A stretch of 64,000 bases of DNA from Actinophytocola xanthii (GTDB taxonomy: Bacteria; Actinomycetota; Actinomycetes; Mycobacteriales; Pseudonocardiaceae), in NCBI RefSeq assembly GCF_001921205.1, contig NZ_MSIE01000024.1, positions 62,001-126,000 of the forward strand, written 5' to 3'. The notes under the pieces were generated by a model, which was not told where the DNA came from, ran no database searches, and worked only from the letters and a program-made list of their open reading frames with translations. This document shows, piece after piece, positions 18,925 through 28,626 of the stretch. Made by a program: the position numbers and the translations under genes. Positions within the stretch are counted from its first letter, which is position 1; each line of letters opens with the position of its first letter.

Positions 18925-20024
18925 CGCGCGTGGGCTTCGGCGAACGAGGTGAGGGTCTTGAGGTAGCGGCTCCACTGGGGTCCGGCGTCCGGCCGGCGCA
19001 CGCCCGACCGCAGGCGCAGCGCGGTGTCGCCGCTGTAGAAGTTGGTCAGGGCGGTGGCGAGCGCGGCCACGTCGTCCGGGGCCACCAGCATGCCGTCGAC
19101 GCCCTCCCGGAGGTCGTCGGGCAGCGAGCCGACCCGGCTCGCGATCACCGGGACACCGTGCTCGAACGCGAGGTAGGCGTTGACCGACGCGGTCGCCGAC
19201 CGGTACGGCATCGCGAGCGCGTCGACGTTCCGGAACAGCCCCGGAACCTCGGCGGCCTCGACGTACCCACACCGCAGGTCGACCCGGTCGGCCAGGTCCA
19301 GCTCGGTGACCAGGTGCGCGACCTGGTCGGGCATGTCCCCCCAGAACTCGCCGGCGACGGTCAGCGAGACGTCGGCGGGGCCGGCGGCGAGAGCACGCAG
19401 CAGCACGTCGAGGCCCTTGTACGGCCTGACGAGGCCGAAGAACAGCAGCCGCCGGTGCAGCTCGCGGTCGCGGACGTGCGCCGTGGCGGGTGCGACGACG
19501 AGCGGCGCCAGCTGCTCGACCGACACCGCCGCGTCGGTGAGCGTCGAGGCCAGCTGGCCCTGGTCGTCGGAGTGGGTGAGCACCCCGTCGACCCTGGTCA
19601 GGACCCCCCGCATGAGCCGTTCGTCGACCGAGCGCCGTTCGTGCGGCAGGACGTTGTGGCACTGTGTGACGACAGTAGCGCGCCGGTTACTCCCCATACC
19701 TGCGAGGATGCCCCGATATGCCGGCATCTGCACGGGGCTGGCGACAACGAGTACGACAAGATCATGGTCGCGGAGCCTGCGCCCACAGGCGAACCAGGAG
19801 TCGGGGCGGCGCCAGGACAGCCGCCGGCGGGTGTGCGGGAACGGCGGTAACTCGGGGCGCTCGATGGTCAGCCGGCCGGGGTAGAGGAAAGCCGGGTACT
19901 GCCGTGTCCAGGACTCCAGCCGCACGTCGTGTCCGACGCCGGCCAGCTGGTGGGCCAACTCGGTGGTGTACTGCGAAATACCGCCCTTGAACGGATGTGT
20001 TGGTCCGATGACGGCAATCCGCAT
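18921..20024 (-). CDS. glycosyltransferase family 4-type
   Basis: A 367-residue GT-B enzyme beginning MRIAVIGPTHPFKGGISQYT, an acceptor-domain N-terminus with the GGIxxY loop. The donor domain includes FFGLVRPYKGLDVLLRAL and the EX7E-like region MPYRSATASVNAYLAFEHGVPVIAS. Retaining mechanism and an activated-sugar donor follow from the family; the acceptor is unknown. The start is one base after the yfhO stop (TGACATG) and the stop overlaps the flippase start. Confidence 0.92.
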   Translation of the reverse strand: MRIAVIGPTHPFKGGISQYTTELAHQLAGVGHDVRLESWTRQYPAFLYPGRLTIERPELPPFPHTRRRLSWRRPDSWFACGRRLRDHDLVVLVVASPVQMPAYRGILAGMGSNRRATVVTQCHNVLPHERRSVDERLMRGVLTRVDGVLTHSDDQGQLASTLTDAAVSVEQLAPLVVAPATAHVRDRELHRRLLFFGLVRPYKGLDVLLRALAAGPADVSLTVAGEFWGDMPDQVAHLVTELDLADRVDLRCGYVEAAEVPGLFRNVDALAMPYRSATASVNAYLAFEHGVPVIASRVGSLPDDLREGVDGMLVAPDDVAALATALTNFYSGDTALRLRSGVRRPDAGPQWSRYLKTLTSFAEAHAR

Positions 20025-20025
20025 G

Positions 20026-22869
20026 TCAGCCCTCGACTCTGTCGGTGGGGGAGGTATGGCGGCGTCGGCGCAGCCAGCGGTCGGTGGCGAGCAGCGCGCC
20101 CAGCGACACCGCGGTCCCGGCGCTGAGCCAGGTCCCGGCGCCGCCGTAGGGCGCGGCATAGGTGAGCCGGACCGTGTGCCGGCCGGGTGGGACGGCGACG
20201 GCGACCACCGCGTGGTCGGCTCGCAGCAGGTCGGCCGGCTGGCCGTCCACCTCGGCGCGCCAGCCGTTCTGCAGCGCGTCGGCGACGACGAGATAGCCGG
20301 CGCCCGCGGCGTCCACCGCCACCTCGATGGACTTCGCACCGTCCTCGACGACCCGCAGCCGCGCGCCGGCACCGCTCGACTCTCCGGTGGGTGCGTCCAG
20401 CAGCACCGCGTCGGTGGGGACCTCACCCGCGGCGAGGGCGGCCAGGCGCCGGTCGGGGTTCGGCTCGACGACGGCGGTGCCGGCCCACCGCAGCCTGGGC
20501 AGGGCGTTGGTGCGCTGGTAGACGACCGCGGGGTCGGCCAGCACGAGCCGGAGCCCGTCGTCGGCGGGCGCGACCGTGGTGAGCGCGGGGGCGCCGGCGA
20601 GCCGTAGCGGAGCGCCGTGCACGGTGAGCGTCGCGGTGAGCGGGGTGGCGGCGGGGATGTCCTCGCCGGCGACGGGGATGTGCAGCGTGTACGGGACGTC
20701 GGTGGGGGGCAGCAGGCGGGTGCCGTCGGCGAGCTCGGTGCCTGCCGCGTCCCGGACGCTCACGTCGAGCCGGACCTGTTCCCGGACCGGGCCGCTCACG
20801 CGCGCGACCACGGCCCGCAGCGGGCCGCGCTGCTGGACGGGCGCCGTCACGGGCTCGCCGGGGCGGAGGGTGCGGGCCGGGCCGGCGGTGTCGGGCACGT
20901 GCGGGGTGCCGAGCACGGGGGAGCGGGCGGAGCTGACGAAGTAGCGGACGGCGAGGCGGTCCAGGACAGGGCTGGTGACGACCTCCGGGGAAGGCGCGGT
21001 GCTGGGCAGCGACGGCGGGTCGAAGTACTGCTGGCCGGGCATGGCCTCGAGCAGCTCGCCCAGGCGCCGGTCGGAGAAGGCGTGGCCGTTGAGGCTGCGC
21101 AGCCGGTGGATCGAGCTCTCGCCGTAGGTCAGCGTGTTCGGTGGGCTGGCGTAGCGGTCGTGTCCGAGGTGGTCGGCCAGGTAGCGGTGTACGTCGGTTC
21201 GCGGGTAGAAGGTGTCCCGCTCGGCGTGGGCCCAGTACGGCCGGACGAACAGCAGCGCCTGCGCGGCGACGAGCACGGGGATGCCGACGAGTGCGGCCGT
21301 GCGGGCGACCCGGGCGGTGCGGCCGCGTCCGCTCCACCAGGCGAGCGCGACGCAGAGCCCGGCGACCGCGAGGAAGACCAGCCCGGTGAGCACCTGCCGG
21401 TCGAAGTTCGCCGTGCGGCTGGGATCGTCGCCGGTGAGCCCGCGGGCGGTGAGCCAGACGAGCACGAGGCCCGCGGCGGCCGCCGTCCACACCGCGGCCC
21501 CCCACACGCCCGGCCGCCGCGGCGTCGCCCGTTCCCGGCGTCGGAGCACGAGCTCGAAGCCGACCGCGGCGAGCACCGCGACCAGGACCCCGAGCACCGA
21601 CCGGATCCGCCCGACGTAGTTGTCGGAGAACAGGACCGGCAGCCGCTGCGCCAGGGCCAGCGGGGGACCGCCGAGGTAGCCGAGCAGCACCACCACGCCG
21701 GTCGCCGAGACGAGGTAGGCCCACACCCCGCGCGGCAGCAGCGCGCGCGCCGGTCGAGCCGCGGCGAGGGCCACCAGCGCCAGCAGCAGCGCCGCCGCGC
21801 CGACGTAGGAGAGGGCCTCCACCAGCTGGGTCCCCCGAGCCCAGTGCGGCTCGCCGCCGGGGTACGTGGTGCCCAGCGCCCACGGCGCGACGGCGGTGAT
21901 CAGCGCCTGGAAGGGGATGTGGTCGGTGGGTGCCTGCTCACGGCCCCAGACGTAGGAGCGAGACAGGAAGTAGCCGAACGGGAGCAGCTGGAACGCGGCC
22001 AGCCCGGCGGCCGCGCCGACGGCGGCCGCCCCAGCGCCGGCCAGCGCCGTGATCCGGCGCCACTGCCCCCGGTACTCGGCGACCAGCCGCAGCACGAGGT
22101 AGGCCCCGGCCGCGGCGAGGGCGTAGCCGGTGACCGCGGGGAAACCGCCGAGCAGCATCGCGGCCGTGGCGAGGCAGACGAGGACGGCGTCGGTGGGGCG
22201 TCGGCGCTGCACCAGACGTTCGACGGCCCATAACAGCACCGGGATGAACGCCGCGGTGCGGCTCTGCGGCCACCCCGTCCAGGCGATCATGAAGGCGCTC
22301 GTGGCGAACACCAGTCCGCCGACCACCGCCGCGGGCCGGCCCAACCCGAGGCGGCGGGCGAACAGGAACGTGCCGCCCACCGCGACGACCGTCTCGAGAA
22401 CCTTGACCCAGGCTGGCGCCAGCCAGGCCGGCATCAGGTAGAAGGGCAGGGAGACCGGGTTGAACAGGGCGTTGTTGGGCAGTGCGCCGAGCGGGACACC
22501 GGCGATCGTGTAGGGGTTCCAGGCGCCGCCGGCGCCCTCGCGCAGGAGGTCGACGAACAGTGCGGTCTGCGGGATGACGCCGTCGGCGACGTCCTGCAGG
22601 AAGCGGTTCTGTGGGGCGAGGCCGGCGAGCACCCCGTCGCCGTAGGGCGAGAACAGTGCGAGGACGTCGGTCGGGGCGAAGACGCCGACACCGACCAGCG
22701 GCCATCCGACGCCCACCACCACGAACCCGACGACCGAGACGATGACGGCACCGCGGACGACCGGCGGGACAGGTGGTCGCACCGGTAAGTCTGGCGGAAC
22801 AGGGTCGTCGCCGTCCGGAGAGGTGCGGCCGGACAGGCGGCGGTCCTTGTCCTCAAGCACACCGCTCAC
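20026..22869 (-). CDS. YfhO-family polytopic membrane protein
   Basis: A 947-residue protein with a Pro-rich cytoplasmic N-terminus, about 13 hydrophobic segments over the first ~600 residues, and a large extracytoplasmic C-terminal domain ending in a last transmembrane segment. The fold is GT-C-like, and YfhO proteins are implicated in lipoteichoic-acid or glycolipid glycosylation in Firmicutes. The GTG start has GGGGGAGG just upstream. It is the first gene of the minus-strand operon yfhO, GT, flippase-like, methyltransferase; together they look like a dedicated envelope glycan or lipoglycan decoration system. Confidence 0.82.
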   Translation of the reverse strand: MSGVLEDKDRRLSGRTSPDGDDPVPPDLPVRPPVPPVVRGAVIVSVVGFVVVGVGWPLVGVGVFAPTDVLALFSPYGDGVLAGLAPQNRFLQDVADGVIPQTALFVDLLREGAGGAWNPYTIAGVPLGALPNNALFNPVSLPFYLMPAWLAPAWVKVLETVVAVGGTFLFARRLGLGRPAAVVGGLVFATSAFMIAWTGWPQSRTAAFIPVLLWAVERLVQRRRPTDAVLVCLATAAMLLGGFPAVTGYALAAAGAYLVLRLVAEYRGQWRRITALAGAGAAAVGAAAGLAAFQLLPFGYFLSRSYVWGREQAPTDHIPFQALITAVAPWALGTTYPGGEPHWARGTQLVEALSYVGAAALLLALVALAAARPARALLPRGVWAYLVSATGVVVLLGYLGGPPLALAQRLPVLFSDNYVGRIRSVLGVLVAVLAAVGFELVLRRRERATPRRPGVWGAAVWTAAAAGLVLVWLTARGLTGDDPSRTANFDRQVLTGLVFLAVAGLCVALAWWSGRGRTARVARTAALVGIPVLVAAQALLFVRPYWAHAERDTFYPRTDVHRYLADHLGHDRYASPPNTLTYGESSIHRLRSLNGHAFSDRRLGELLEAMPGQQYFDPPSLPSTAPSPEVVTSPVLDRLAVRYFVSSARSPVLGTPHVPDTAGPARTLRPGEPVTAPVQQRGPLRAVVARVSGPVREQVRLDVSVRDAAGTELADGTRLLPPTDVPYTLHIPVAGEDIPAATPLTATLTVHGAPLRLAGAPALTTVAPADDGLRLVLADPAVVYQRTNALPRLRWAGTAVVEPNPDRRLAALAAGEVPTDAVLLDAPTGESSGAGARLRVVEDGAKSIEVAVDAAGAGYLVVADALQNGWRAEVDGQPADLLRADHAVVAVAVPPGRHTVRLTYAAPYGGAGTWLSAGTAVSLGALLATDRWLRRRRHTSPTDRVEG

Positions 22870-23343
22870 GTGACCTCCCCCACAGGCGAGGGGGGCAGAC
22901 TAGCGGCCGCGAATTCGGCCACTGAAAGGAGGTACGTGATCGCCCTCCGTATGGTTCAACCTGATCTCCGCCGGTAGACGGATCTTCATCGCGTCCTTGA
23001 CGCGTTCCGGAACGAGATCATGCTGCCTGTCCTCGCGAGTCTCCCTTCGCAACTGACAAATTCCGCCAGTGAAACTCGTCGTTCGTCTGATCTGTTCGGT
23101 TCGCGGCGGCCCGGTGGCCGCGACTCCGGCCCGTCTGGCTGCGTGGACAGGCCGCCACTCGGAGCCGAAGATCGATTAGCGGATACCCGCCTCAGGGGAC
23201 TCTTCTCGAAACGCCGTGAGCCTCCGGAAAACCGCGGCGGTGCGTCTCGTAGCGATTTTCTCGACGACACGCTCCCGTTTACGCCTTGTGACGATCTTCG
23301 TGCTGGTGGCACCGCGCCTGAATATCCATTATCGACGCCGATC
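22870..23343. other. 474-bp lower-GC region without a clear gene
   Basis: The stretch is visibly richer in A/T than its surroundings. It must contain the promoter of the yfhO operon. Two tiny frames have Shine-Dalgarno-like sequences: a minus-strand 29-codon frame (22989 to 22900, starting MKIRLPAEIRL after AAGGA) and a plus-strand 13-codon frame (22936-22977, after AAAGGAGG but only three bases away). Their third-position GC is low, so neither is called as a gene. Confidence 0.5.
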
Positions 23344-23964
23344 TCACCCAATGATCGTGTCGTCGGCGTGAGCGGCGTACTCGGCGGACCGGATTTCCGC
23401 CACCCTCAGGTAACCGCTCACCCGGTCTGTCCACACGGGAGGTACACCGAACGCGGCGTCGGCGAAGCCCACCTGCCGGATGGCCTCGGCGAGCTCCTCC
23501 GCGCGATCCGCCGAGAACACGCGTACCGGGTCACCGATCGCCGTGGTATGCGGTGGAACGAAGAACTCCGCCGGCACCCGGGTTCGCGCGTGGACCAGCG
23601 CTCCGACCGCGACGCAGGCGCCCTCGCCCACCTTCGCCAGGTGCAGCACCGTCGCCTGCGCGGCGACGTAGGCGCACCGGTCCACTCGCGCGCCCAGGAC
23701 AGTCGCATGTGGACCGACAAACGCGTGGTCGCCCAGCGCGACTGGACGAGCGGGGTCGGTTGCCGCCGTCGCACGCAGCACCGCGTGCTCCGAGACGATG
23801 GCGGACGCGCCGACCTCGACAGTGGCGCCCTCGGCATCGAGCACCGCGCCGTACAGCACCCGAGCACGGGGCCCCACCCGCACGTCGCCCACGAGCGTCG
23901 CGTTCGGCGCCACCCACGCCGTCGGATCCACGCGTGGCTCCGCGTCCCGGTGTCGGATCAGCAT
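23344..23964 (-). CDS. gamma-carbonic-anhydrase-like hexapeptide-repeat protein
   Basis: A 206-residue left-handed beta-helix protein with successive hexapeptides (VAPNATLVGDVRVGPRARVLYG, SEHAVLRA, HAFVGPHATVLG, KVGEGACVAVGALV). Histidines in SEHAVL, DHAFV and GPHATVLG are placed like the zinc ligands of gamma-class carbonic anhydrase/YrdA proteins. Catalysis is not assured; many family members are inactive or acyl-carrying. It lies downstream of the deaminase gene on the same strand. Confidence 0.8.
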   Translation of the reverse strand: MLIRHRDAEPRVDPTAWVAPNATLVGDVRVGPRARVLYGAVLDAEGATVEVGASAIVSEHAVLRATAATDPARPVALGDHAFVGPHATVLGARVDRCAYVAAQATVLHLAKVGEGACVAVGALVHARTRVPAEFFVPPHTTAIGDPVRVFSADRAEELAEAIRQVGFADAAFGVPPVWTDRVSGYLRVAEIRSAEYAAHADDTIIG

Positions 23965-24037
23965 GTCCCGATGCTGGCCCCGTTCGCCGCCTCAGGCTGG
24001 CGGGAATCGGACTCCGTGTCCCTCGTGTTCGCTCTCG

Positions 24038-25063
24038 TTAGGACAGTCGCCGGCTCACCTCCCCGCGCTCCACCGCGTCGATCTCGGCGAGCAGCCTCGA
24101 CTTCAGCTCGGCCGAGCAGAACGCGGCCCGCACCCCAGCCCGCGCCAGGTCCGCGAGCTCCGACCGCCCCAGGCCGAAGTGGCGGTGGCACAACAGGAAC
24201 TCGCTGTTCAGGTCGGTGTGGAACATCCCAGGGTCGTCGGTGGCCAGGGCGACCGGCACGCCCGCGTCCAGCAGTCTCGGCAGCGGGTGCTCTGGCAGCG
24301 AGCGAACGGCTCTGGTTCGGATGTTGGAGCTCGGGCAGACCTCCACCGGGACGCCTTCCCCCGCCAGGTGCGCGAGGAGCTCCGGGTCCCGCACCGCGCT
24401 CGTGCCGTGGCCGATGCGCTCGGCGTGCAGGTCACGCAGCGCCGACCAGATCGTCTCCGGGCCGGTGGTCTCGCCCGCGTGCGGAACCAGGTGCAGGCCC
24501 GCGTCCCGCGCCATCAGGAACGGGTCCCGGTAGCGGGCGCGCGGCACGCCGACCTCGTTGCCGCCGAGCCCGAACCCCACGGTGCCCTCCGGCCGGTGCG
24601 CCAGCACCCACTCGGCCGTCGCGATGCCGTGCTCGTAGCCCAGGGAGCCGGCGATGTCGAACACCCAGGCGAGCTCCACCCCGTGCCGTCCGCGTGCGAG
24701 TGCCCGACCGGTCGTGAGCGCCTCCGCCAGCTCCGCCGGGTCGATCCCCACGAGCAGGTGCGCCATCGGCGTGACGGTCACCTCCGCGTAGCGCACGTTG
24801 TTGCGGGCCAGGTCCCCGGCCAGGCCGTCGACCAGCGCCGTGATGTCCGCGCCCGTGGTCACCAGGCGGTTCACCTTGATGTAGACCTCGATGAAGTGCG
24901 CAAAGTCGGTGAACTCGTAGAAGGCGTACAACGTGTCCCGGTCCGTGGGCACGCCCAGCTGAGGATGCCGCCTGGCCAGCTCCAGGACGGTGTCGGCCGA
25001 CGCGGAGCCGACCAGGTGGACGTGCAGCTCGCTCTTGGGGAGCGCGGAGACGAACTCGAACAC
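24038..25063 (-). CDS. adenosine deaminase family protein, atypical
   Basis: A 341-residue amidohydrolase-fold protein. Zinc ligands are present: His14 and His16 in ELHVHL, the HAGE motif with the catalytic Glu, ERIGHG, and ATDDPGMF with the Asp pair. However the canonical HxHLDG is HVHLVGS here: the Asp that contacts the ribose 5'-OH in adenosine deaminases is Val18. This points to an altered substrate (modified nucleoside, base or aminodeoxyfutalosine-like), not necessarily adenosine. GTG 25063 is chosen because the protein then starts at MFEFVSALPKSELHVH; its ribosome binding site is weak and GTG 25084 is possible. Confidence 0.85.
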   Translation of the reverse strand: MFEFVSALPKSELHVHLVGSASADTVLELARRHPQLGVPTDRDTLYAFYEFTDFAHFIEVYIKVNRLVTTGADITALVDGLAGDLARNNVRYAEVTVTPMAHLLVGIDPAELAEALTTGRALARGRHGVELAWVFDIAGSLGYEHGIATAEWVLAHRPEGTVGFGLGGNEVGVPRARYRDPFLMARDAGLHLVPHAGETTGPETIWSALRDLHAERIGHGTSAVRDPELLAHLAGEGVPVEVCPSSNIRTRAVRSLPEHPLPRLLDAGVPVALATDDPGMFHTDLNSEFLLCHRHFGLGRSELADLARAGVRAAFCSAELKSRLLAEIDAVERGEVSRRLS

Positions 25064-25178
25064 CAGGCCATAGTGCCCTACCACACCGACAGGGCCCGAT
25101 GACGTTGCGGCGCCAGAACTTCCCAGACTATCGCTCCCCACCGACACTTCCGGCGCCACAGACCGCGTTCCGACCCAG

Positions 25179-25206
25179 TTGTCCACAACCGCGCCAGTTG
25201 TCCACA
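25179..25206. promoter_or_regulatory. two perfect TTGTCCACA DnaA boxes
   Basis: Identical 9-mers at 25179-25187 and 25198-25206, same orientation, 19 bp apart (about two helical turns), in the divergent promoter region between the deaminase gene and the DUF4192 gene. Confidence 0.45.
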
Positions 25207-25256
25207 GTTCCCGTTTCCCGGCCCCACACCCCCACACCGCGACGCACAGTGGACGC

Positions 25257-26297
25257 ATGACACCACCCGCCGCACCCCCGTCCCCGTCCGCCGAGGTCCG
25301 ACTCGACGAGTTGGGAGAGCTGATCGCCGGCCTGCCCGGACTGCTCGGCTTCCCCCCGGTCGACTCGCTCGTCGTGGTCACCTTCACGACCACCCCGGAC
25401 CGTTGCTGGCTCGGTCCCACGGTGCGGGTCGACCTTCCCGAACCCGGCGGCAGACCGGACCTCGTGGAGCAACTGTGCGGTGCCTTCGCGCAGAACCAGG
25501 TCGTCGCGGCGACACCGGTGATCGTCGGTGGGGGCGGCGCCGACCCGCCGCGGCTCCCGCACCGCGGCCTCATGCGGCTGCTCACCCACGAGCTGTCCGC
25601 GATGGGCATCCGCCTGGTCCACTCGGCGTGGGTCCCGACGATCGAGCACGGAGCCACCTGGTGGTGTTACGAGGACGGCGAATGCACCGGCCAGGTCCAC
25701 GACCCACGCAGCTCCGCGCTGGCGGCCGTGGCGGCCCTCGACGGCACCGTCACCTACGGCAGCAGGGCCGAGATGGTCGACCTTCTCTCGCCGGACCAGG
25801 AGGACCGGGTCGCGCACCGCGCGCAGCTGCTGTCCGCTCTTACCGGCGCCCCGCTACGGGAGGGCGAGCTGCACCAGGAGATGCTCGCGACGATCGACGC
25901 CTTCACGGCGCAGGACAACCAACCCGAGCTGGACGACGAGCGGATCGTGCGCCTGACCGTCGCGCTCGGCCACGGGCGGGTCCGGGACACCTGTCTGACC
26001 CTCTCGATCACCGACCGGGCCAGCGCCGCCGAGCGGCTGTGGACGGTCCTGACCCGAGCGGTGCCCGCACCGGAACGCGCCGAACCCGCGTTCCTGCTCG
26101 CGCTGTGTGCCTACCTCCGCGGGTCCGCCGTGCTCGCCGGCATGTCGCTCGAGGTCGCCCTGGACGCCGACCCGAGCCATCCCCTGGCGTCGCTCCTACG
26201 CGACGCCCTGGACAGGGGAACGCCGCCGGCCGAGGTCCGCCGCATGGTCGCGGCGAGCGTCGAGCAGGCCCAGTCGCGGCGCCGGCCGGAAGGGTGA
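25257..26297 (+). CDS. DUF4192 domain-containing protein
   Basis: A 346-residue actinobacterial protein of unknown function. The DUF4192 features are visible: LGELIAGLPGLLGFPPVDSLVVVTF near the N-terminus, ELSAMGIRLVHSAWV, WWCYEDGECTG, and a C-terminal helical block with EPAFLLALCAYLRGSAVLAG and AVALDADPSHPLASLL-like sequence. ATG 25257 is used because conserved sequence starts soon after; the longer frame to 25179 would run through the DnaA-box-like sites. No clear ribosome binding site. Confidence 0.88.
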   Translation: MTPPAAPPSPSAEVRLDELGELIAGLPGLLGFPPVDSLVVVTFTTTPDRCWLGPTVRVDLPEPGGRPDLVEQLCGAFAQNQVVAATPVIVGGGGADPPRLPHRGLMRLLTHELSAMGIRLVHSAWVPTIEHGATWWCYEDGECTGQVHDPRSSALAAVAALDGTVTYGSRAEMVDLLSPDQEDRVAHRAQLLSALTGAPLREGELHQEMLATIDAFTAQDNQPELDDERIVRLTVALGHGRVRDTCLTLSITDRASAAERLWTVLTRAVPAPERAEPAFLLALCAYLRGSAVLAGMSLEVALDADPSHPLASLLRDALDRGTPPAEVRRMVAASVEQAQSRRRPEG

Positions 26298-26383
26298 GAC
26301 CGGTGTCCAGGGCGACCGGCCCACCCGGACGTGGCCCGCCGGGACGCCGTCGGCTCCCGGCTGATCCGGAGAGCCCGGGCGGG

Positions 26384-27346
26384 TCAGTGACCGGCCCGGG
26401 AGCGCGCGAACTCCCACGCGTCCCGCACGATCTGCTCGAGGTCGGTGATCTGCGGCTTCCATCCGAGCTCGGTTTGGGCGAGCTCGCTCGAGGCCACCAG
26501 CGCCGCCGGGTCACCGGAACGTCGGTCCTTCACCTCGGCGGGGATCGGGTGGCCGGTCACCGCCCGGCACGCCTCGATGACCTCACGGACGGAGAACCCC
26601 GTGCCACTGCCGAGGTTGTAGATCCGGTGCGTCCCCGCGGTCGCGTGCTCCAGTGCCAGCAGGTGCGCGTCGGCGAGGTCGTTGACGTGGATGTAGTCGC
26701 GCACGCAGGTGCCGTCCTGGGTGGCGTAGTCCTCGCCGTAGACGTGGATGGCCTCGCGCTGGCCGAGCGCCACCTGCAGCACCAGCGGGATGAGGTGGGT
26801 CTCGGTGGTGTGCCGCTCACCGAAGGCGCCGTGCGCGCCGGCGACGTTGAAGTACCGCAGGCTCACCGCGGACAGCCCGTACGCGGTGGCATAGGAGGTG
26901 ATGGCGTGGTCGATGGCCAGTTTGGAGGCCCCGTAGGTGTTGGTGGGCCGGGTGGGGGCCTCCTCGGGGATCGGCACCTGCTCCGGCTGGCCGTACACGG
27001 CGGCGGTGGACGAGAAGACCAAGCGGGGGGTACCGGTCTGCCGGACCGCCTCCAGCAGGCGCAGTGAGGTGAGAACGTTGCCCGACCAGTACTTCGCCGG
27101 GTCCAGCATCGACTCGGCGACCAGCGACTTCGCCGCGAAGTGCAGTACGCCGTCGAAGCCCTCGGCGAGCAGGTCGCCGGCGGCATCCGCCAGATCGGCC
27201 TGCACGAACCGGCAGGACTCCGGCACGGCGTCCGCGTGTCCGGTGCTCAGGTCGTCGAGCACCACGACCTCGTGGCCGGCTTCCACCAGCCGGGCGGCGC
27301 ACACACTTCCGACGTACCCGGCCCCGCCCGTGACGAGCAGCTTCAC
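26384..27346 (-). CDS. galE: UDP-glucose 4-epimerase
   Basis: Interconverts UDP-glucose and UDP-galactose (Leloir pathway). The 320-residue extended SDR begins [14 protein letters not shown] (NAD motif GxxGxxG), with [12 protein letters not shown] and the catalytic [10 protein letters not shown] (YxxxK). GTG 27346 preceded by GAGG is the natural start; the longer frame adds residues before the NAD motif. It follows galK by 74 bp on the same strand. Confidence 0.96.
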   Translation of the reverse strand: MKLLVTGGAGYVGSVCAARLVEAGHEVVVLDDLSTGHADAVPESCRFVQADLADAAGDLLAEGFDGVLHFAAKSLVAESMLDPAKYWSGNVLTSLRLLEAVRQTGTPRLVFSSTAAVYGQPEQVPIPEEAPTRPTNTYGASKLAIDHAITSYATAYGLSAVSLRYFNVAGAHGAFGERHTTETHLIPLVLQVALGQREAIHVYGEDYATQDGTCVRDYIHVNDLADAHLLALEHATAGTHRIYNLGSGTGFSVREVIEACRAVTGHPIPAEVKDRRSGDPAALVASSELAQTELGWKPQITDLEQIVRDAWEFARSRAGH

Positions 27347-27420
27347 CGCGTTCCTCGCTTCCTCAGGTTCGCGGGTGGGCACCCGCTCGTTCGCCTCGAT
27401 CTGTTCGGTCGGTTCTGGGG

Positions 27421-28626
27421 TCAGGCGTCGCGGCCGGCGCCGGGGGAGGGCACCGCCGTGAACAGGCCGGGCGTCGGTAGTGACCGCTCGGCGAACGCCG
27501 CGAGCACCTTGTCCTGGATGATGTTCCGCTCCGCGCGGGGCACCAGGGCGATGGCGGAGCCGCCGAACCCACCCCCGGTCATCCGGGCGCCCAGCGCTCC
27601 GGCCGCGAGCGCGGCCTCCACCGCGACGTCCAGTTCCAGACAGGACACCCGGTAGTCGTCGCGCAGGCTCGTGTGTGACGCGGTCAGCAGCTCACCGGCC
27701 TCGCCGAGCCGGCCGGCACGCAGCAGCTCGACGGTGCGCTCCACCCGCTCGTTCTCGGTCACGATGTGACGGACCAGGGGGCGCAGCTCCTCGGGAAGTG
27801 CGGCCAACGCCCTGTCGAGACCGCTCGGCTCGACGTCGCGCAGGGCCTGGATTCCCAGCAGCTCGGCCGCACGCTCGCACCCCGCGCGGCGCTCGCGGTA
27901 GCCGGAGTCGCCATGGGAGTGCCGAGCCCGGGTGTCGATCACCAGCACGTCGAACCCGGCCGCGGCGGCGTCGAAGGGGACCTGCTCCATCGCGCCGGTG
28001 CGCACGTCGAGGAAGAGCACGTGCGACTCGACGCAGCACAGCGACGCCGTCTGGTCCAGCAGCCCCGTGGGGACGCCGACGAAGTCGTTCTCCGACCGCT
28101 GTACCCATCGCGCGATCTCGGTCCGGCTGGGCGCGTCCGGCCGGTCCAGCTCGACACCCGCCAGTCCCAGCAGCGCCAGCGCGGTGGCGCACTGCAGGGC
28201 ATGAGAGGAGGACAACCCCGCCCCCGCCGGTACGTCACCGGCGAACACCAGGTCGGCTCCGGAGAGGAAGCCCTCGTGACGAAGGACCCAGCTCACGCCG
28301 GACGGGTACGCGGCCCACCCGGTGACCGAGCCCGGCTCGAGATCGGCGACCGCCACCGGATCCGCCGTCTGTGGCCGACCATCGTCGCCCACGGTGGTCA
28401 CGTTCAGCATCCCGTCCGAGCGGGGCCGCGCGGCTGCGGCGATCCGGTAGGGCAGCGCGAACGGCAGCACGAACCCGTCGTTGTAGTCCGTGTGCTCCCC
28501 GATCAGGTTGACCCGGCCCGGTGCCGACCAGACACCCGCGGGCGCCTCACCGAACAGATGGCTGAACCGCTCCGCGGCCCTGGCCGCCACGCGACCGACC
28601 CCCACGGACCCACCCGACCCGCTCAT
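27421..28626 (-). CDS. galK: galactokinase
   Basis: Phosphorylates galactose at C1. The 401-residue GHMP kinase has the galactokinase signature [19 protein letters not shown], the ATP loop [11 protein letters not shown] and the C-terminal [16 protein letters not shown] 28626 gives a normal N-terminus and overlaps the stop of the upstream repeat-rich ORF (ATGA), which argues for coupling. No galT was found in the window. Confidence 0.95.
   Translation of the reverse strand: MSGSGGSVGVGRVAARAAERFSHLFGEAPAGVWSAPGRVNLIGEHTDYNDGFVLPFALPYRIAAAARPRSDGMLNVTTVGDDGRPQTADPVAVADLEPGSVTGWAAYPSGVSWVLRHEGFLSGADLVFAGDVPAGAGLSSSHALQCATALALLGLAGVELDRPDAPSRTEIARWVQRSENDFVGVPTGLLDQTASLCCVESHVLFLDVRTGAMEQVPFDAAAAGFDVLVIDTRARHSHGDSGYRERRAGCERAAELLGIQALRDVEPSGLDRALAALPEELRPLVRHIVTENERVERTVELLRAGRLGEAGELLTASHTSLRDDYRVSCLELDVAVEAALAAGALGARMTGGGFGGSAIALVPRAERNIIQDKVLAAFAERSLPTPGLFTAVPSPGAGRDA

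Noticed and set aside
22936-22977. A 13-codon plus-strand frame after AAAGGAGG
   Set aside because: The spacing to the GTG is only three bases and no gene follows on that strand for over 2 kb, so a leader role is unsupported.
22986-23351. A 121-codon minus-strand frame from TTG upstream of yfhO
   Set aside because: TTG start without ribosome binding site, Arg/Ser-rich random composition and low third-position GC.
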